This document shows positions 21,270 to 30,139 of a DNA stretch of 46,437 bases, one piece after another. The stretch is from Defluviitaleaceae bacterium. GTDB taxonomy: Bacteria; Bacillota; Clostridia; Lachnospirales; WQUN01. Where the stretch lies: NCBI GenBank assembly GCA_009787785.1, contig WQSR01000005.1, positions 1 through 46,437 of the forward strand, read 5' to 3'. Positions within the stretch are counted from its first letter, which is position 1. Each line of letters begins with the position of its first letter. Made by a program: the position numbers and the translations under genes. The notes under the pieces were generated by a model. The model was not told the DNA's origin and did not search any database. It saw only the letters and a program-made list of their open reading frames with translations.

Positions 21270-22850
21270 ATGCGAAAAATTTTGATGCCCATGGCACTGT
21301 TGCTTTCCCTTGTGTGGGTTGCCGCTTGCGGGCGCGACAACCGCCAGCCCGTAGTGTCTGAAAATGTGCCCCCGCCCCCTGTACATACCCCCGCGCCTAT
21401 CGTGGAAGCCCCCGTTGAAATCGAAATCGCTGAACCCGAACCGCCGCCGGTGTTATCCTTGGCGGACGCGCTCGCCATGGCCAATATCCGGCGCGAGGGC
21501 ATCGTCGCGCCCGATATAGACCGGGCCATCGCCCTTACCCAGGACCGCGTGCCCCAGACATTGGGTATGTGGGAGGTATTCGGAAGGGAAGTGACGCGGC
21601 CATCACATATTTCCACTGAGGACGCGCTGTACGATGTACGGCTTTTCTTCGAGGTGATGCGGCAGGTGTATGGCGCGTACACCTATTTTGGCGGGGACGA
21701 AATTTTCCTGCCTATTTTGGCGGAGCTGGAGGCTACGATTTCCGCCTCCGAAACATGGAGCGCGAACAATTTTTCCACATTGTTATCCGGCGCGCTGTCC
21801 CCGGTGATATCGGACAATCATTTTCATATCGACGGGCGCGCCTTGGGTGTGCGCTACGGCTTCTTCACCGGGGAAACACAATTCGCCAGAACGGCCAATG
21901 GCTTTCGCAACCTATCCTGCGGGCGGTACGTGGCCTATGTGGCGGAGCATGACCCGGAGGTGCTTTTTCGCCTGTCCATGAACGATTACGCCAAGCTGTA
22001 TTACATTCCCGTGGTGGTGCGCTATGGCGGGGACTTGCGCTACACCCTGACGGTGGCGTATACCTGCGGCTACCGGGAGGAAATCTCCCTGCGGCGTTTT
22101 CTTCCGGGGCGGCACTATTCCCGGCCCGTTACCCTTACCTTTGCCGAGGGCATACCCGTGGTGACTATCATGGCCATGGGCTTTCCCGCCTCCACCTACG
22201 GCTTTAACTTCGGGGGGGCGCGCCGTTTCCTGGAAATCGCCGAAGAAGTGCGGGACGAGCCCGTGATTATCATAGACATCCGCGGCAATGGGGGCGGCAA
22301 CGGCTCTTTGGCCAGCCAATGGATGCATATTGTGCTGGGGGAAATCGTCCCCGCCAATTTCATGGGCCTGCAAATGAGGAATTACTATGCACTGCGCGAA
22401 GTCATGAAAGCGCAATCCTATGAAAGCAGTTTTTATATACCCTTTGCGGTTTTTGAAACCTATAACCCCACGATGCCCTTGGGTGACTATCACCTGCTGT
22501 CCCACCCGCATCCCCATCACATCGTGGAAAATGAGCGGTTATTCGTTTTGCTCACCGACCGGTATGCCGGTTCCGCCGGGGACAGCTTCGCCAGTATGAT
22601 GCTCAACATTGAAAATACCCTGATTATCGGGCACAATACCGCCGGGGTATTGCATACCGATATGACCTATCCCCGGCTTTTTTTACCCCGCTCCGGCCTG
22701 CAGTTTGGCTTCGGGCGCACCATCCATTTGCATCCCGAGGGGCTTTTGCCCGAGGGCATCGGCGTGGCCCCGGATATCTGGTTCACCGGAACGAACATGG
22801 TGCCCGCAGTGGTGCAACTCATCCAAGAAGGACTGACTAGCGTTGGCTAA
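21270..22850 (+). CDS. S41 family peptidase-like lipoprotein
   Basis: This 526-residue lipoprotein has a lipobox WVAAC (Cys at about 20) and then a Pro/Glu-rich spacer (about 28-65). The C-terminal half is an S41/tail-specific-protease fold. It has VIIIDIRGNGGGNGSLA (about 330-346) and a segment YAGSAGDSFASMML (about 431-444) that carries the likely nucleophile serine. I do not see a PDZ domain, which is unlike CtpA/CtpB, and the middle part (about 80-300) is unassigned. It would work on the outer face of the membrane on an unknown substrate. It overlaps the topoisomerase gene by 8 bp, which is an unrelated function, so the link may be only transcriptional. Confidence 0.85.
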   Translation: MRKILMPMALLLSLVWVAACGRDNRQPVVSENVPPPPVHTPAPIVEAPVEIEIAEPEPPPVLSLADALAMANIRREGIVAPDIDRAIALTQDRVPQTLGMWEVFGREVTRPSHISTEDALYDVRLFFEVMRQVYGAYTYFGGDEIFLPILAELEATISASETWSANNFSTLLSGALSPVISDNHFHIDGRALGVRYGFFTGETQFARTANGFRNLSCGRYVAYVAEHDPEVLFRLSMNDYAKLYYIPVVVRYGGDLRYTLTVAYTCGYREEISLRRFLPGRHYSRPVTLTFAEGIPVVTIMAMGFPASTYGFNFGGARRFLEIAEEVRDEPVIIIDIRGNGGGNGSLASQWMHIVLGEIVPANFMGLQMRNYYALREVMKAQSYESSFYIPFAVFETYNPTMPLGDYHLLSHPHPHHIVENERLFVLLTDRYAGSAGDSFASMMLNIENTLIIGHNTAGVLHTDMTYPRLFLPRSGLQFGFGRTIHLHPEGLLPEGIGVAPDIWFTGTNMVPAVVQLIQEGLTSVG

Positions 22851-25047
22851 ATTATCCCCCAGGAAAAAACTCCCCCCCGCCGTGGTCGAGGCCGAAATCA
22901 TCGAGCAAGCCATCACCGACGCGCTGGAAATCAACTTCATGCCCTACGCCATGAGCGTAATCATCTCCCGCGCCATCCCGGAGATGGACGGCTTCAAGCC
23001 CGCCCACCGCAAACTCCTGTACACCATGTACAAAATGGGCTTGCTTTCGGCCACCCGGGGACGTATCAAATCCGCAGACATCGTGGGCCAGACCATGCGG
23101 CTCAACCCCCACGGCGACGGCCCCATCTACGAAACCATGGTGCGCCTGACCCGGGGCAACGACGCGCTGTTGCACCCCTTCATAGATTCGAAGGGCAACT
23201 TCGGCAAGCATTCCTCCCGGGACATGGCCTACGCCGCCAGCCGCTACACCGAGGCCAAGCTGGACGAAATCTGCCGTGAAATCTTTGCGGATATTGACAA
23301 GAACGTGGTGGACATGGTGGACAATTACAACGCCACCACGCTGGAGCCGACGTTATTGCCCACGACCTTCCCCAATCTGCTGGTGACGCCCAACCAAGGC
23401 ATCGCCGTCAGCATGGCCAGCACCGTGGCCAGCTTTAATTTGAAGGAAGTGTGCGAAACCGCCATCGCGTGGCTGAAAAATCCCAGCCACGATATAAAAA
23501 AGACCCTCCTCGCGCCGGATTTCTCCACCGGGGGGGAGCTCCTGCACGTACCCGCCGAAATGGAAAACATCTACGCCACGGGGCGCGGTTCTTTCAAACT
23601 GCGGGCCCGCTACCGCTTCGACAAGAAAAATTCCTGTATCGAAATCTATGAAATACCCTATACCACCACAGCAGAGGCCATCATCGACAAGATTGTCACC
23701 CTGGTGAAGGCCAACAAGGTGCGCGACATCCAGGACGTGCGGGACGAAACCGACCTCCACGGCCTGAAAATCGCCATCGACATCCGCAAGTCGGCCAACC
23801 ATGAGCAGATTATGCAACGGCTATTTTCCCTCACCACCTTGCAGGACAGCTTCAATTGCAATTTCAATTTCCTGGTCAACGGCCGCCCCCGGGTGATGGG
23901 GATTGCGGAAATTTTGACCGAATGGACGGCCTTCCGCGCCGGGTGTATCCAGCGCGGCCTGGCCTATGACATCGAAAAGAAATCGGAAAAGCTCCACCTG
24001 CTGGAGGGTCTGGCAAAAATTCTGCTCGACATCGACAAGGCCATCAAAATCATCCGGGGCACGGAGAAGGAAAAGGACGTGGTGCCCAACCTGATGAAGG
24101 GTTTTATAATTACTTTGCCCCAAGCGGAATACATCGCGGAAATCCGTCTGCGCCACCTCAACCGGGAATATCTGCTGGGCCGGGTCAACGAGCGGGAGGA
24201 CTTACGCAAAGAAATCGCGGATTTAAAATCCACCCACGGCAGTGACGGTAAAATCCGCGCATTAATTATCGCGCAGTTAAAAGAGGTGGCGAAAAAATAC
24301 GGCAAGCCCCGCCGCACGGAAATCATCTACGACGCCATAGCCGCAGTGCCCACAGAGGAAGCCTTTATCGACGACTACAATGTCAAGCTCTTCCTCACCG
24401 GGGAGAATTACCTGAAAAAAATCTCCTTGGTGTCCCTGCGCTCGGCGGCGGAACACAATCTCAAGGAGCACGACTATATCACCCAAGAGCTGGAGGCCAC
24501 CAACCGGGAGGAAATCCTCTTCTTCTCCAGCCTTTGCCATGTGTACAAGATGCGGCTCTACGATATCCCCGACTGCAAGGCGTCCGCCCTGGGGGAATAC
24601 CTGACCAATCTGCTGGGCCTTGACCCCGGCGAGCGCGTGCTGTACATGACCACCGCCCGGGAATACGAGGGCTTCATGGTCTTCGCCTTCGAAAACGGCA
24701 AGGCCGCCAAAATCCCCCTCAGTGCCTACGCCACCAAGACCAACCGCAAAAAACTACTCAACGCCTACAGCGACCGCTCACCCTTGGTGGGCATGGTGTG
24801 GCTGGCCGAAGACACAGACCTGTACCTGCAACGGGGCAAGGACAAGGCCATGGTGCTAAACTCGGCGTTGATTCCGCTAAACACCTCCAAATCCTCCGGC
24901 GGGGTGACGGTCTTTACCCTGCGCAAAAACGCCACCCTGACGAAAATGCACCCCCTGACAGGCGATGCCACCCTATCCCCCGAGGACCGGGAATATTACC
25001 GCACAGATAAGGTGCCCACGGCAGGGCACTTCATGCGGAAGCGGTAG
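22843..25047 (+). CDS. Type IIA DNA topoisomerase subunit A (GyrA/ParC-like)
   Basis: This 734-residue protein is the DNA breakage-rejoining subunit of gyrase or topoisomerase IV. The catalytic tyrosine is Tyr135 in ASRYTEAKL. The winged-helix and tower regions follow (NPHGDG, TTFPNLLVTPNQGIAV, GLKIAIDIRK), then a short C-terminal beta-propeller (about 510-725) with no GyrA box. It is shorter than GyrA, which favours a ParC-like or accessory subunit. The start is TTG inside the S41 gene, preceded by AAGAAGGA. At the quinolone site, the position of E. coli Ser83 is Gly93 and that of Asp87 is Glu97. No B subunit gene is in the window. Confidence 0.92.
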   Translation: MAKLSPRKKLPPAVVEAEIIEQAITDALEINFMPYAMSVIISRAIPEMDGFKPAHRKLLYTMYKMGLLSATRGRIKSADIVGQTMRLNPHGDGPIYETMVRLTRGNDALLHPFIDSKGNFGKHSSRDMAYAASRYTEAKLDEICREIFADIDKNVVDMVDNYNATTLEPTLLPTTFPNLLVTPNQGIAVSMASTVASFNLKEVCETAIAWLKNPSHDIKKTLLAPDFSTGGELLHVPAEMENIYATGRGSFKLRARYRFDKKNSCIEIYEIPYTTTAEAIIDKIVTLVKANKVRDIQDVRDETDLHGLKIAIDIRKSANHEQIMQRLFSLTTLQDSFNCNFNFLVNGRPRVMGIAEILTEWTAFRAGCIQRGLAYDIEKKSEKLHLLEGLAKILLDIDKAIKIIRGTEKEKDVVPNLMKGFIITLPQAEYIAEIRLRHLNREYLLGRVNEREDLRKEIADLKSTHGSDGKIRALIIAQLKEVAKKYGKPRRTEIIYDAIAAVPTEEAFIDDYNVKLFLTGENYLKKISLVSLRSAAEHNLKEHDYITQELEATNREEILFFSSLCHVYKMRLYDIPDCKASALGEYLTNLLGLDPGERVLYMTTAREYEGFMVFAFENGKAAKIPLSAYATKTNRKKLLNAYSDRSPLVGMVWLAEDTDLYLQRGKDKAMVLNSALIPLNTSKSSGGVTVFTLRKNATLTKMHPLTGDATLSPEDREYYRTDKVPTAGHFMRKR

Positions 25048-25102
25048 CTGGCGCAGGGAACTTATCGTATAATGCCAAGGCGAAAAAGAAGGAGCGATTC
25101 AT

Positions 25103-26371
25103 ATGCATGACATACGCGCAATACGCGCCGATTTCCCGGCGTACAAGGCCCTGATGGACAAGCGGGGCAAGGATTTTGGGCTGGAGAAGTTCACCGAGAT
25201 GGACGAACGCCGCCGGGCGTTGCTCCACCGCACCGAGGAGATGAAGGCGAAGCAAAACGCGGCCAGCAAGGAAATCCCCGCAATGAAAAAAGAGGGGAAG
25301 GACACCACCGCGCTGATGGCCCAAATGAAAGCCCTGGCGGAGGAAATCAAGGCCCTGGAGCCGGAGTTGCGCGCCATTGACGAGGAGCTGGAAGGTTTTC
25401 TCATGGGCATACCCAATGTGCCCCACCCCGATGTGCCCCAGGGCGCGTCCGACGCGGACAACGTGGAGGTGCGCAAATGGGGCACGCCGCCGCAGTTTGA
25501 CTTTTCGCCCAAGCCCCATTGGGATTTGGGTGAGGAGCTGGGTATATTGGACATGGCCGCGGCGGCTAAGATTACCGGCTCCCGGTTTTCCCTGTTGCGG
25601 GGCATGGGGGCACGGCTGGAGCGGGCGTTAATCAATTTCATGCTGGAGCGGCATACTGCCCACGGCTATGTGGAGGTATCCACCCCCCTTATCGTGAACC
25701 GCCGCTCTGCCACGGGCACGGGCCAATTGCCCAAGTTCGAGGAAGAAATGATGTTCAAGCTGGAAAAAACAGAGTATTTCCTCAACCCCACGGCGGAAGT
25801 CCCCGTGACTAATATCCACCAGGACGAAATCCTTGACGGCACCCGCTTGCCCATCCAATATTGCGCCTTCGCGCCCAGCTTCCGCAAGGAAGGCGGCTCC
25901 GCGGGGCGTGATACCCGCGGCCTGATACGGATGCACCAATTTCCCAAGGTGGAAATCGTACGCTTTACCCGGCCCGAGGATTCCTACGCCGCTTTGGAGG
26001 CCCTCACCGCCGACGCAGAGGATATCTTGCAAAAACTGAACCTGCCCTACCGGGTGGTGAACCGTTGCACCGCAGACCTGGGCTTTTGCGCCGCCAAGGG
26101 CTATGACCTGGAGGTGTGGATGCCCAGCTATGCGCGCTATGTGGAAATTTCCAGCTGTTCCAATTTTGAGGCTTTCCAGGCGCGGCGGGCGGGTATCCGC
26201 TTCAAGGACGCAGGAGGCAAGCCCCAATTCGTCCACACCCTCAACGGCAGTGGCTTGGCCGTCAACCGTACGCTGGCGGCCATCCTGGAAAACTTCCAGC
26301 AAGCGGACGGAAGCATACGCCTGCCGGAAGTCCTAGAGCCTTTTATGCAGGGGTTAGCAGTGATAAAATAA
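25103..26371 (+). CDS. serS: Seryl-tRNA synthetase
   Basis: This class II synthetase charges tRNA-Ser with serine in the cytoplasm. The 422-residue length is standard. The N-terminal coiled-coil arm (about 25-105) is followed by the catalytic domain with motif 1 ([23 protein letters not shown]), motif 2 ([25 protein letters not shown]) and motif 3 ([19 protein letters not shown]). AAGGAG precedes the ATG. TATAAT at 25068-25073 may be the -10 of its own promoter. I see no T-box leader in the 55-bp gap. Its 3' end overlaps the convergent TerB_N gene by 29 bp. Confidence 0.97.
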   Translation: MHDIRAIRADFPAYKALMDKRGKDFGLEKFTEMDERRRALLHRTEEMKAKQNAASKEIPAMKKEGKDTTALMAQMKALAEEIKALEPELRAIDEELEGFLMGIPNVPHPDVPQGASDADNVEVRKWGTPPQFDFSPKPHWDLGEELGILDMAAAAKITGSRFSLLRGMGARLERALINFMLERHTAHGYVEVSTPLIVNRRSATGTGQLPKFEEEMMFKLEKTEYFLNPTAEVPVTNIHQDEILDGTRLPIQYCAFAPSFRKEGGSAGRDTRGLIRMHQFPKVEIVRFTRPEDSYAALEALTADAEDILQKLNLPYRVVNRCTADLGFCAAKGYDLEVWMPSYARYVEISSCSNFEAFQARRAGIRFKDAGGKPQFVHTLNGSGLAVNRTLAAILENFQQADGSIRLPEVLEPFMQGLAVIK

Positions 26372-27905
26372 TCCCCCTATACTCCTCATACAACGCGAGC
26401 CCGCCGTCGGTATCCAGCACATTGTCGCTGATGCAGTCGGCGGCTTTTTCGTTGATGCCCTCGGCAAGGACCTCCAGCATAACGCCATGGGCATCGGCGA
26501 GGGATTTTACGCCGGCGATGTCGGTGGTGTCCGCCTCCCCCTGGCACAGGAGGCGGAGGGCCTCCCGCTCCACGGGGGTGAGGGCGGCGGCGAAGGCATC
26601 CCAGCCCGGGGACGGCGAAGGTGGGGGATTTGCCGGGGGCGGGGAAGGGGGCGGGGGCTTGGCGGCGGCTTCTTCTTCTACGGTCAGCTTATCCTGGGTG
26701 CCCTGGGCCTCCTCCCGTATCCGCGCCAGGCTTCCCGGGTCCACCGTGACGGCTATCTTGTTCCGCTCCCGGTGATGGGCCAACACCGATTGCTCAATGG
26801 TTTCGTCCAGCCCCGCCAGGGTCAGCCCCGCCTTGGCCAGCTTTTTCCCGCTGTGTACCAGCACCTGGGGGTCGGCGGTGAGCTTGTGCCTGTGCTTGGT
26901 GAGCCGGCGCAGAAGGGACTCTGTTTTGCGCAGGATATACCCCACCAGCTCCCGGGAGCCGGAGAAGGGCATGGCCCTTTCCAGAGACCAGCGGTTGTCC
27001 CGGCAGTGATAGACCTCCCGCCCCGGCATCTCCACCCGGCGGTCGCGCTGGGCGAGCCAGGGATAAAACAGGGCCTGTGCAAAGGGCTTCCAGAAGCCGC
27101 TGTCGGAAACATCGTAGAGCACTACATCCTCCAGCTGGGCCGGGGCGCACCATTCCCGCAGCGCGTGAAAAACCGCCGGAAGGTAGTCCTGCACCAGCTC
27201 CTCGTTCCCGGCATAGAACTTCGAATTTGCCATGTCATACCCCGAGTGCTTCATCCAGCGTGCCGCCGGGTCGTCCTTTGTTGCCGTTTCCCCGCCGGAA
27301 TAAAAACGCTCCAGCTTCCCTTCGCGCACAAAATCCGCGAAGGGCTGGGCCATGGGATAGTAGATATGAAAATCCTTAATCCATCCCGGCAAATACTGGT
27401 TCAGGGCGGGCACGGCTTCCCGGTAGGGCCGCCACAGGGCCACAAGCCGCCGTAGCCCCTCCTCCGGGCCCGCCACCCCGATGCACGAAAGCAATTCATA
27501 TATGTACAAAAATAAATAGGACGCACCCACGAAGGGGTATGCTCCCCCCCGTACCACGGTACGCCAGGTAAAATAGGTGCGCAACTGCTCATAGCCCATG
27601 CGCTGATAATAGGGATAAAAGGCGGAAAAAGCCGTGCGGTGGGGGTAATCGTCCACTACGTCGGCCATAAATTTGGCCTGCTCGTGGAAGAGCCAGCCGT
27701 CGTTTGGGTAGGAATAGGGGGTATAATTGGCGATGAGCCGCATATCGCGAAAGCGCGCACGCAAAGGGTCATAAGCCCTGGGGGCGATGGGCTGGGGCGC
27801 GGGCCCCGGCTTGGCGGCGGCGGATTCCGTCAGCTCGATTTCCGCGAAGGGCGGGTCTTCGAAGGGATTACTGTGACTGGGGCCGGAGCTGTTGGCGGTT
27901 CTCAT
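26343..27905 (-). CDS. TerB N-terminal domain protein
   Basis: This protein of about 520 residues has a TerB_N domain (about 60-270: [25 protein letters not shown] split over [10 protein letters not shown], then [31 protein letters not shown]). The C-terminal part ends in a TerB_C-like region after a Pro-rich linker (about 415-440). TerB-type proteins are linked to tellurite or stress functions, but the exact role is unknown. The frame is open to 27929; ATG at 27905 is chosen without a strong ribosome-binding site. It overlaps the upstream coiled-coil gene by 38 bp, so the two are likely expressed together. The extra N-terminal piece is poorly conserved in appearance. Confidence 0.75.
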   Translation of the reverse strand: MRTANSSGPSHSNPFEDPPFAEIELTESAAAKPGPAPQPIAPRAYDPLRARFRDMRLIANYTPYSYPNDGWLFHEQAKFMADVVDDYPHRTAFSAFYPYYQRMGYEQLRTYFTWRTVVRGGAYPFVGASYLFLYIYELLSCIGVAGPEEGLRRLVALWRPYREAVPALNQYLPGWIKDFHIYYPMAQPFADFVREGKLERFYSGGETATKDDPAARWMKHSGYDMANSKFYAGNEELVQDYLPAVFHALREWCAPAQLEDVVLYDVSDSGFWKPFAQALFYPWLAQRDRRVEMPGREVYHCRDNRWSLERAMPFSGSRELVGYILRKTESLLRRLTKHRHKLTADPQVLVHSGKKLAKAGLTLAGLDETIEQSVLAHHRERNKIAVTVDPGSLARIREEAQGTQDKLTVEEEAAAKPPPPSPPPANPPPSPSPGWDAFAAALTPVEREALRLLCQGEADTTDIAGVKSLADAHGVMLEVLAEGINEKAADCISDNVLDTDGGLALYEEYRGIILSLLTPA

Positions 27906-28377
27906 ACAGCACATCCACGTTTTGGGCAAAATATTCCATGATGGCCTTATGTTGCTTGTCCAGGTTGGTCATGATTTCGCGGATTTTGCTTTCGGCCTTT
28001 TCCAGCATTTCGTCGGCGTACTCCAGGGAGTTCATGCGCATATCCCGGGCGTCTTTTTTCGCCGCGTCCATGATATCCTCGGCCTCTTCTTTGGCGCGGC
28101 GGGTGATTTCGTCCTTGCCAATCATTTTCTTCGCTTCCACTTCCGCGTCCTCTATAATGATGCGGGCCTTGTTCTGGGCGTCTTCCATAACCCGGTCATG
28201 GTCGCCAAGGAGCCGCTGGGCCATGCGGATATCGTCGGGCAAATTGAGCCGGAGCTCGGTGATAATTTCCATCAGCTTGTTCTTGTCTACGGAAACCTTG
28301 TCGGAAAAGAGCATCGACTTCTTGCTGGTCTCCAGCACTTCTTCCATTTCGGCCAAGTAAAACAGCAGTGCGTCCAT
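27868..28377 (-). CDS. Coiled-coil protein, DivIVA/F-type b-subunit-like
   Basis: This 169-residue protein is almost entirely a charged alpha-helix. The start MDALLFYLAEMEEVLETSKK is followed by an uninterrupted coiled coil (about 50-150: IIEDAEVEAKKMI, RRAKEEAEDIMDAAKKDARD). There is no membrane segment. Clostridial genomes often carry such a gene directly after coaD, where it is usually called a hypothetical or DivIVA-like protein. It is 7 bp downstream of coaD and overlaps the TerB_N gene. A scaffolding role at the membrane or division site is a guess from its shape. Confidence 0.7.
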   Translation of the reverse strand: MDALLFYLAEMEEVLETSKKSMLFSDKVSVDKNKLMEIITELRLNLPDDIRMAQRLLGDHDRVMEDAQNKARIIIEDAEVEAKKMIGKDEITRRAKEEAEDIMDAAKKDARDMRMNSLEYADEMLEKAESKIREIMTNLDKQHKAIMEYFAQNVDVLYENRQQLRPQSQ

Positions 28378-28384
28378 GTAAAAA

Positions 28385-28888
28385 CTACCCCTTTGTAATA
28401 TATTTCTCCATTAGAGCCGCGCAAACCTCCGGCGGCACCAGCTGGCGCAAGGGGCCGTCGGCCAGCCCCAGCCGGTAAATATGTGCTGCCGCTTCCCGTA
28501 CGATGCGGCTGGAAATATGTGAAAACGCCGGGCTTGCCGGGAGAAGCAACGTCTCCACCCCGCCGTCAAGCAAGCGGTTGTGCCAGGCATAACGGGCCTC
28601 GCCGGCCCAATCCTCGCCGTCGCGCACCCCCCGGATGATGGCGGTGACTTGGCGTTGCCGCGCATATGCTGCCAGTAAGCCGGAGAAGGCGGCGACCTCC
28701 ACCCCCGGTATATCCCCCAGTGCGCCCCGCAACAGACCCATCCGCTCCCCTGCGGAGAACAGCGGCGTCTTGTGCGGATTGTCCAGCACAGCCACAATGA
28801 CTTGCTCCGCAAGGCCGGCAACCCGGCGCACCATATCCACATGCCCCAAAGTTACCGGGTCAAAACTGCCGGGATACAGGGCTATCAT
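28385..28888 (-). CDS. coaD: Phosphopantetheine adenylyltransferase
   Basis: This enzyme makes dephospho-CoA from 4'-phosphopantetheine and ATP, the fourth step of CoA synthesis. At 167 residues it has the standard length. The start IALYPGSFDPVTLGHVDMVR holds the nucleotide-binding TxGH motif, and later IIRGVRDGEDWAGE and ISSRIVREAA (the ISSTxxR-like motif) are visible. The frame is open further upstream, but ATG at 28888 is set by homology and by its ATGA overlap with the rsmD stop codon. rsmD-coaD is a conserved pair in Firmicutes. Confidence 0.96.
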   Translation of the reverse strand: MIALYPGSFDPVTLGHVDMVRRVAGLAEQVIVAVLDNPHKTPLFSAGERMGLLRGALGDIPGVEVAAFSGLLAAYARQRQVTAIIRGVRDGEDWAGEARYAWHNRLLDGGVETLLLPASPAFSHISSRIVREAAAHIYRLGLADGPLRQLVPPEVCAALMEKYITKG

Positions 28889-29439
28889 AGGCTTGTCCCT
28901 TCCGTTTGGTAAAATAAAAACCGCGTGCGCCCGTAGTCCCGATGCCGCGCCGGGGCGAAGGGCACCCCCTCGGGCAGGGGGAGCTTGGCGTCGGTTTCCG
29001 CTACGATACACCCGCCCTCACCCAGTACAGGCGCATGGGCGAAATGCCACAGGGCTTCGGCTATCCCGTTCCCGCCATAGGGCGGGTCAAGAAAAATAAT
29101 GTCAAAGCAACGGCCATTTACATGCAGGTACTCGATTGCGTCATATACGGGCAGGGGCAACACCTCGCCGGATACCCGTGCGGCAACCAGGTTTTTCCGC
29201 AACGCCTCCAGCGCGGGCTTCCCCCGCTCCACAAAGACCGCTTCCCGGGCACCCCGGCTCAACGCCTCGATGCCCACCGCCCCGCTCCCGCAAAACAAAT
29301 CCAGAAACCGCGCACCCCGCACCCGCGTACCCAGTATGTTAAACAAGCCCTCCTTGGCGCGGTCGGCGGTGGGGCGTGTGTCCGCACCCGGCGGGGCCAC
29401 AAGGGGCGTCCGTCTGGCCGTGCCCGCGATAACGCGCAT
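28885..29439 (-). CDS. rsmD: 16S rRNA (guanine966-N2)-methyltransferase
   Basis: RsmD methylates G966 of 16S rRNA during 30S assembly. The protein (184 residues) starts MRVIAGTARR and has TRPTADRAKEGLFNIL, the SAM-binding FLDLFCGSGAVGIEAL and the catalytic IIFLDPPYGG (DPPY motif of N-methyltransferases). ATG at 29439 is preferred by family alignment; a GTG two codons earlier (29445) is possible. It opens the minus-strand cluster rsmD-coaD-coiled-coil-TerB_N. The AT-rich stretch to its right contains the toxin-antitoxin promoter. Confidence 0.95.
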   Translation of the reverse strand: MRVIAGTARRTPLVAPPGADTRPTADRAKEGLFNILGTRVRGARFLDLFCGSGAVGIEALSRGAREAVFVERGKPALEALRKNLVAARVSGEVLPLPVYDAIEYLHVNGRCFDIIFLDPPYGGNGIAEALWHFAHAPVLGEGGCIVAETDAKLPLPEGVPFAPARHRDYGRTRFLFYQTEGTSL

Positions 29440-29574
29440 GTACACCCAGCCCCATATTCATATTTCAAATTTGTTACAGTATACCACTGCTTTGTAAATA
29501 CGTACAAGGACATTGTGGAAATTTGCGTCCATTGTAACATACATTGGATACCTACAAAGGATTTGGGGAATGCT

Positions 29575-29602
29575 TTGCGAAATATGTATGTTGGCATATA
29601 AT
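29575..29602 (+). promoter_or_regulatory. Promoter of the RelBE-like operon
   Basis: TTGCGA (29575-29580), 16 bp, TATAAT (29597-29602), 29 bp before the antitoxin ATG. The perfect -10 lies in an AT-rich pocket of about 190 bp (29450-29631) that otherwise holds no gene. Confidence 0.6.
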
Positions 29603-29631
29603 ATATACATCTTATCGAAAGGGGATTTATC

Positions 29632-29850
29632 ATGGTCAAAGACAAACAGCTTGTTTTCAAACTGTATGAGCATGAGCATGAGCAGATACAGGAGTATGCG
29701 AAAGGGCAGGGCAAGACCGTAACCGGATTTATCATGGATTTGATACGCGAGGAAATAGAAAGCATTGAAGATGAAAGGGACGTTAGGGCGGTACTCCATA
29801 GCAACGAGCCAAGTATTAGTTGGGCTGAACTGCGCAAGGAGACGCGCTAA
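29632..29850 (+). CDS. RelB/RHH-type antitoxin
   Basis: This 72-residue protein has a ribbon-helix-helix start (QLVFKLYEHEHEQIQEYAKG, then TVTGFIMDLIREEI) typical of DUF6290/RelB antitoxins, followed by an acidic tail (IEDERDVRAV ... SWAELRKE) that would wrap the toxin. GAAAGGGGA lies before the ATG. Its TAA overlaps the toxin ATG (TAATG at 29848-29852). The dimer probably represses its own promoter. Confidence 0.88.
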   Translation: MVKDKQLVFKLYEHEHEQIQEYAKGQGKTVTGFIMDLIREEIESIEDERDVRAVLHSNEPSISWAELRKETR

Positions 29851-30116
29851 TGGCATATATCGTTCAGTTTGCAGGTGCGGCAGCAAGACAATACCGCAAA
29901 TTAGACGCCTTTGCAAAACGGCAGATTGATAACTATATAGGGGAATATTTAGAAGGAACAACGAACCCAAGAGAATATGGGAAGCCCCTAAAAGGTCGGT
30001 TGGTAGGCTTCTGGCGATATCAGATAGGTGATTACCGCGTAATTGCGGATATACAAGATAACACCTTTACCATCTGGGTTATGAAAGTGGGACATAGGCG
30101 AGAAATCTACCGATAA
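29850..30116 (+). CDS. RelE/ParE-family toxin
   Basis: This 88-residue toxin of the RelE/ParE superfamily either cuts mRNA on the ribosome (RelE) or poisons gyrase (ParE). Visible motifs are AARQYRKLDAFAKRQI in the helical hairpin, PREYGKPLKGRLVGFWRYQI, GDYRVIADIQ and the C-terminal WVMKVGHRREIYR. The last, with its basic and His/Tyr residues, resembles active RelE-type ribonucleases. It is coupled to the antitoxin by a one-base overlap. This pair lies outside the spoIIID element. Confidence 0.9.
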   Translation: MAYIVQFAGAAARQYRKLDAFAKRQIDNYIGEYLEGTTNPREYGKPLKGRLVGFWRYQIGDYRVIADIQDNTFTIWVMKVGHRREIYR

Positions 30117-30139
30117 GTAAGATTAAACCGTTATTCCCG

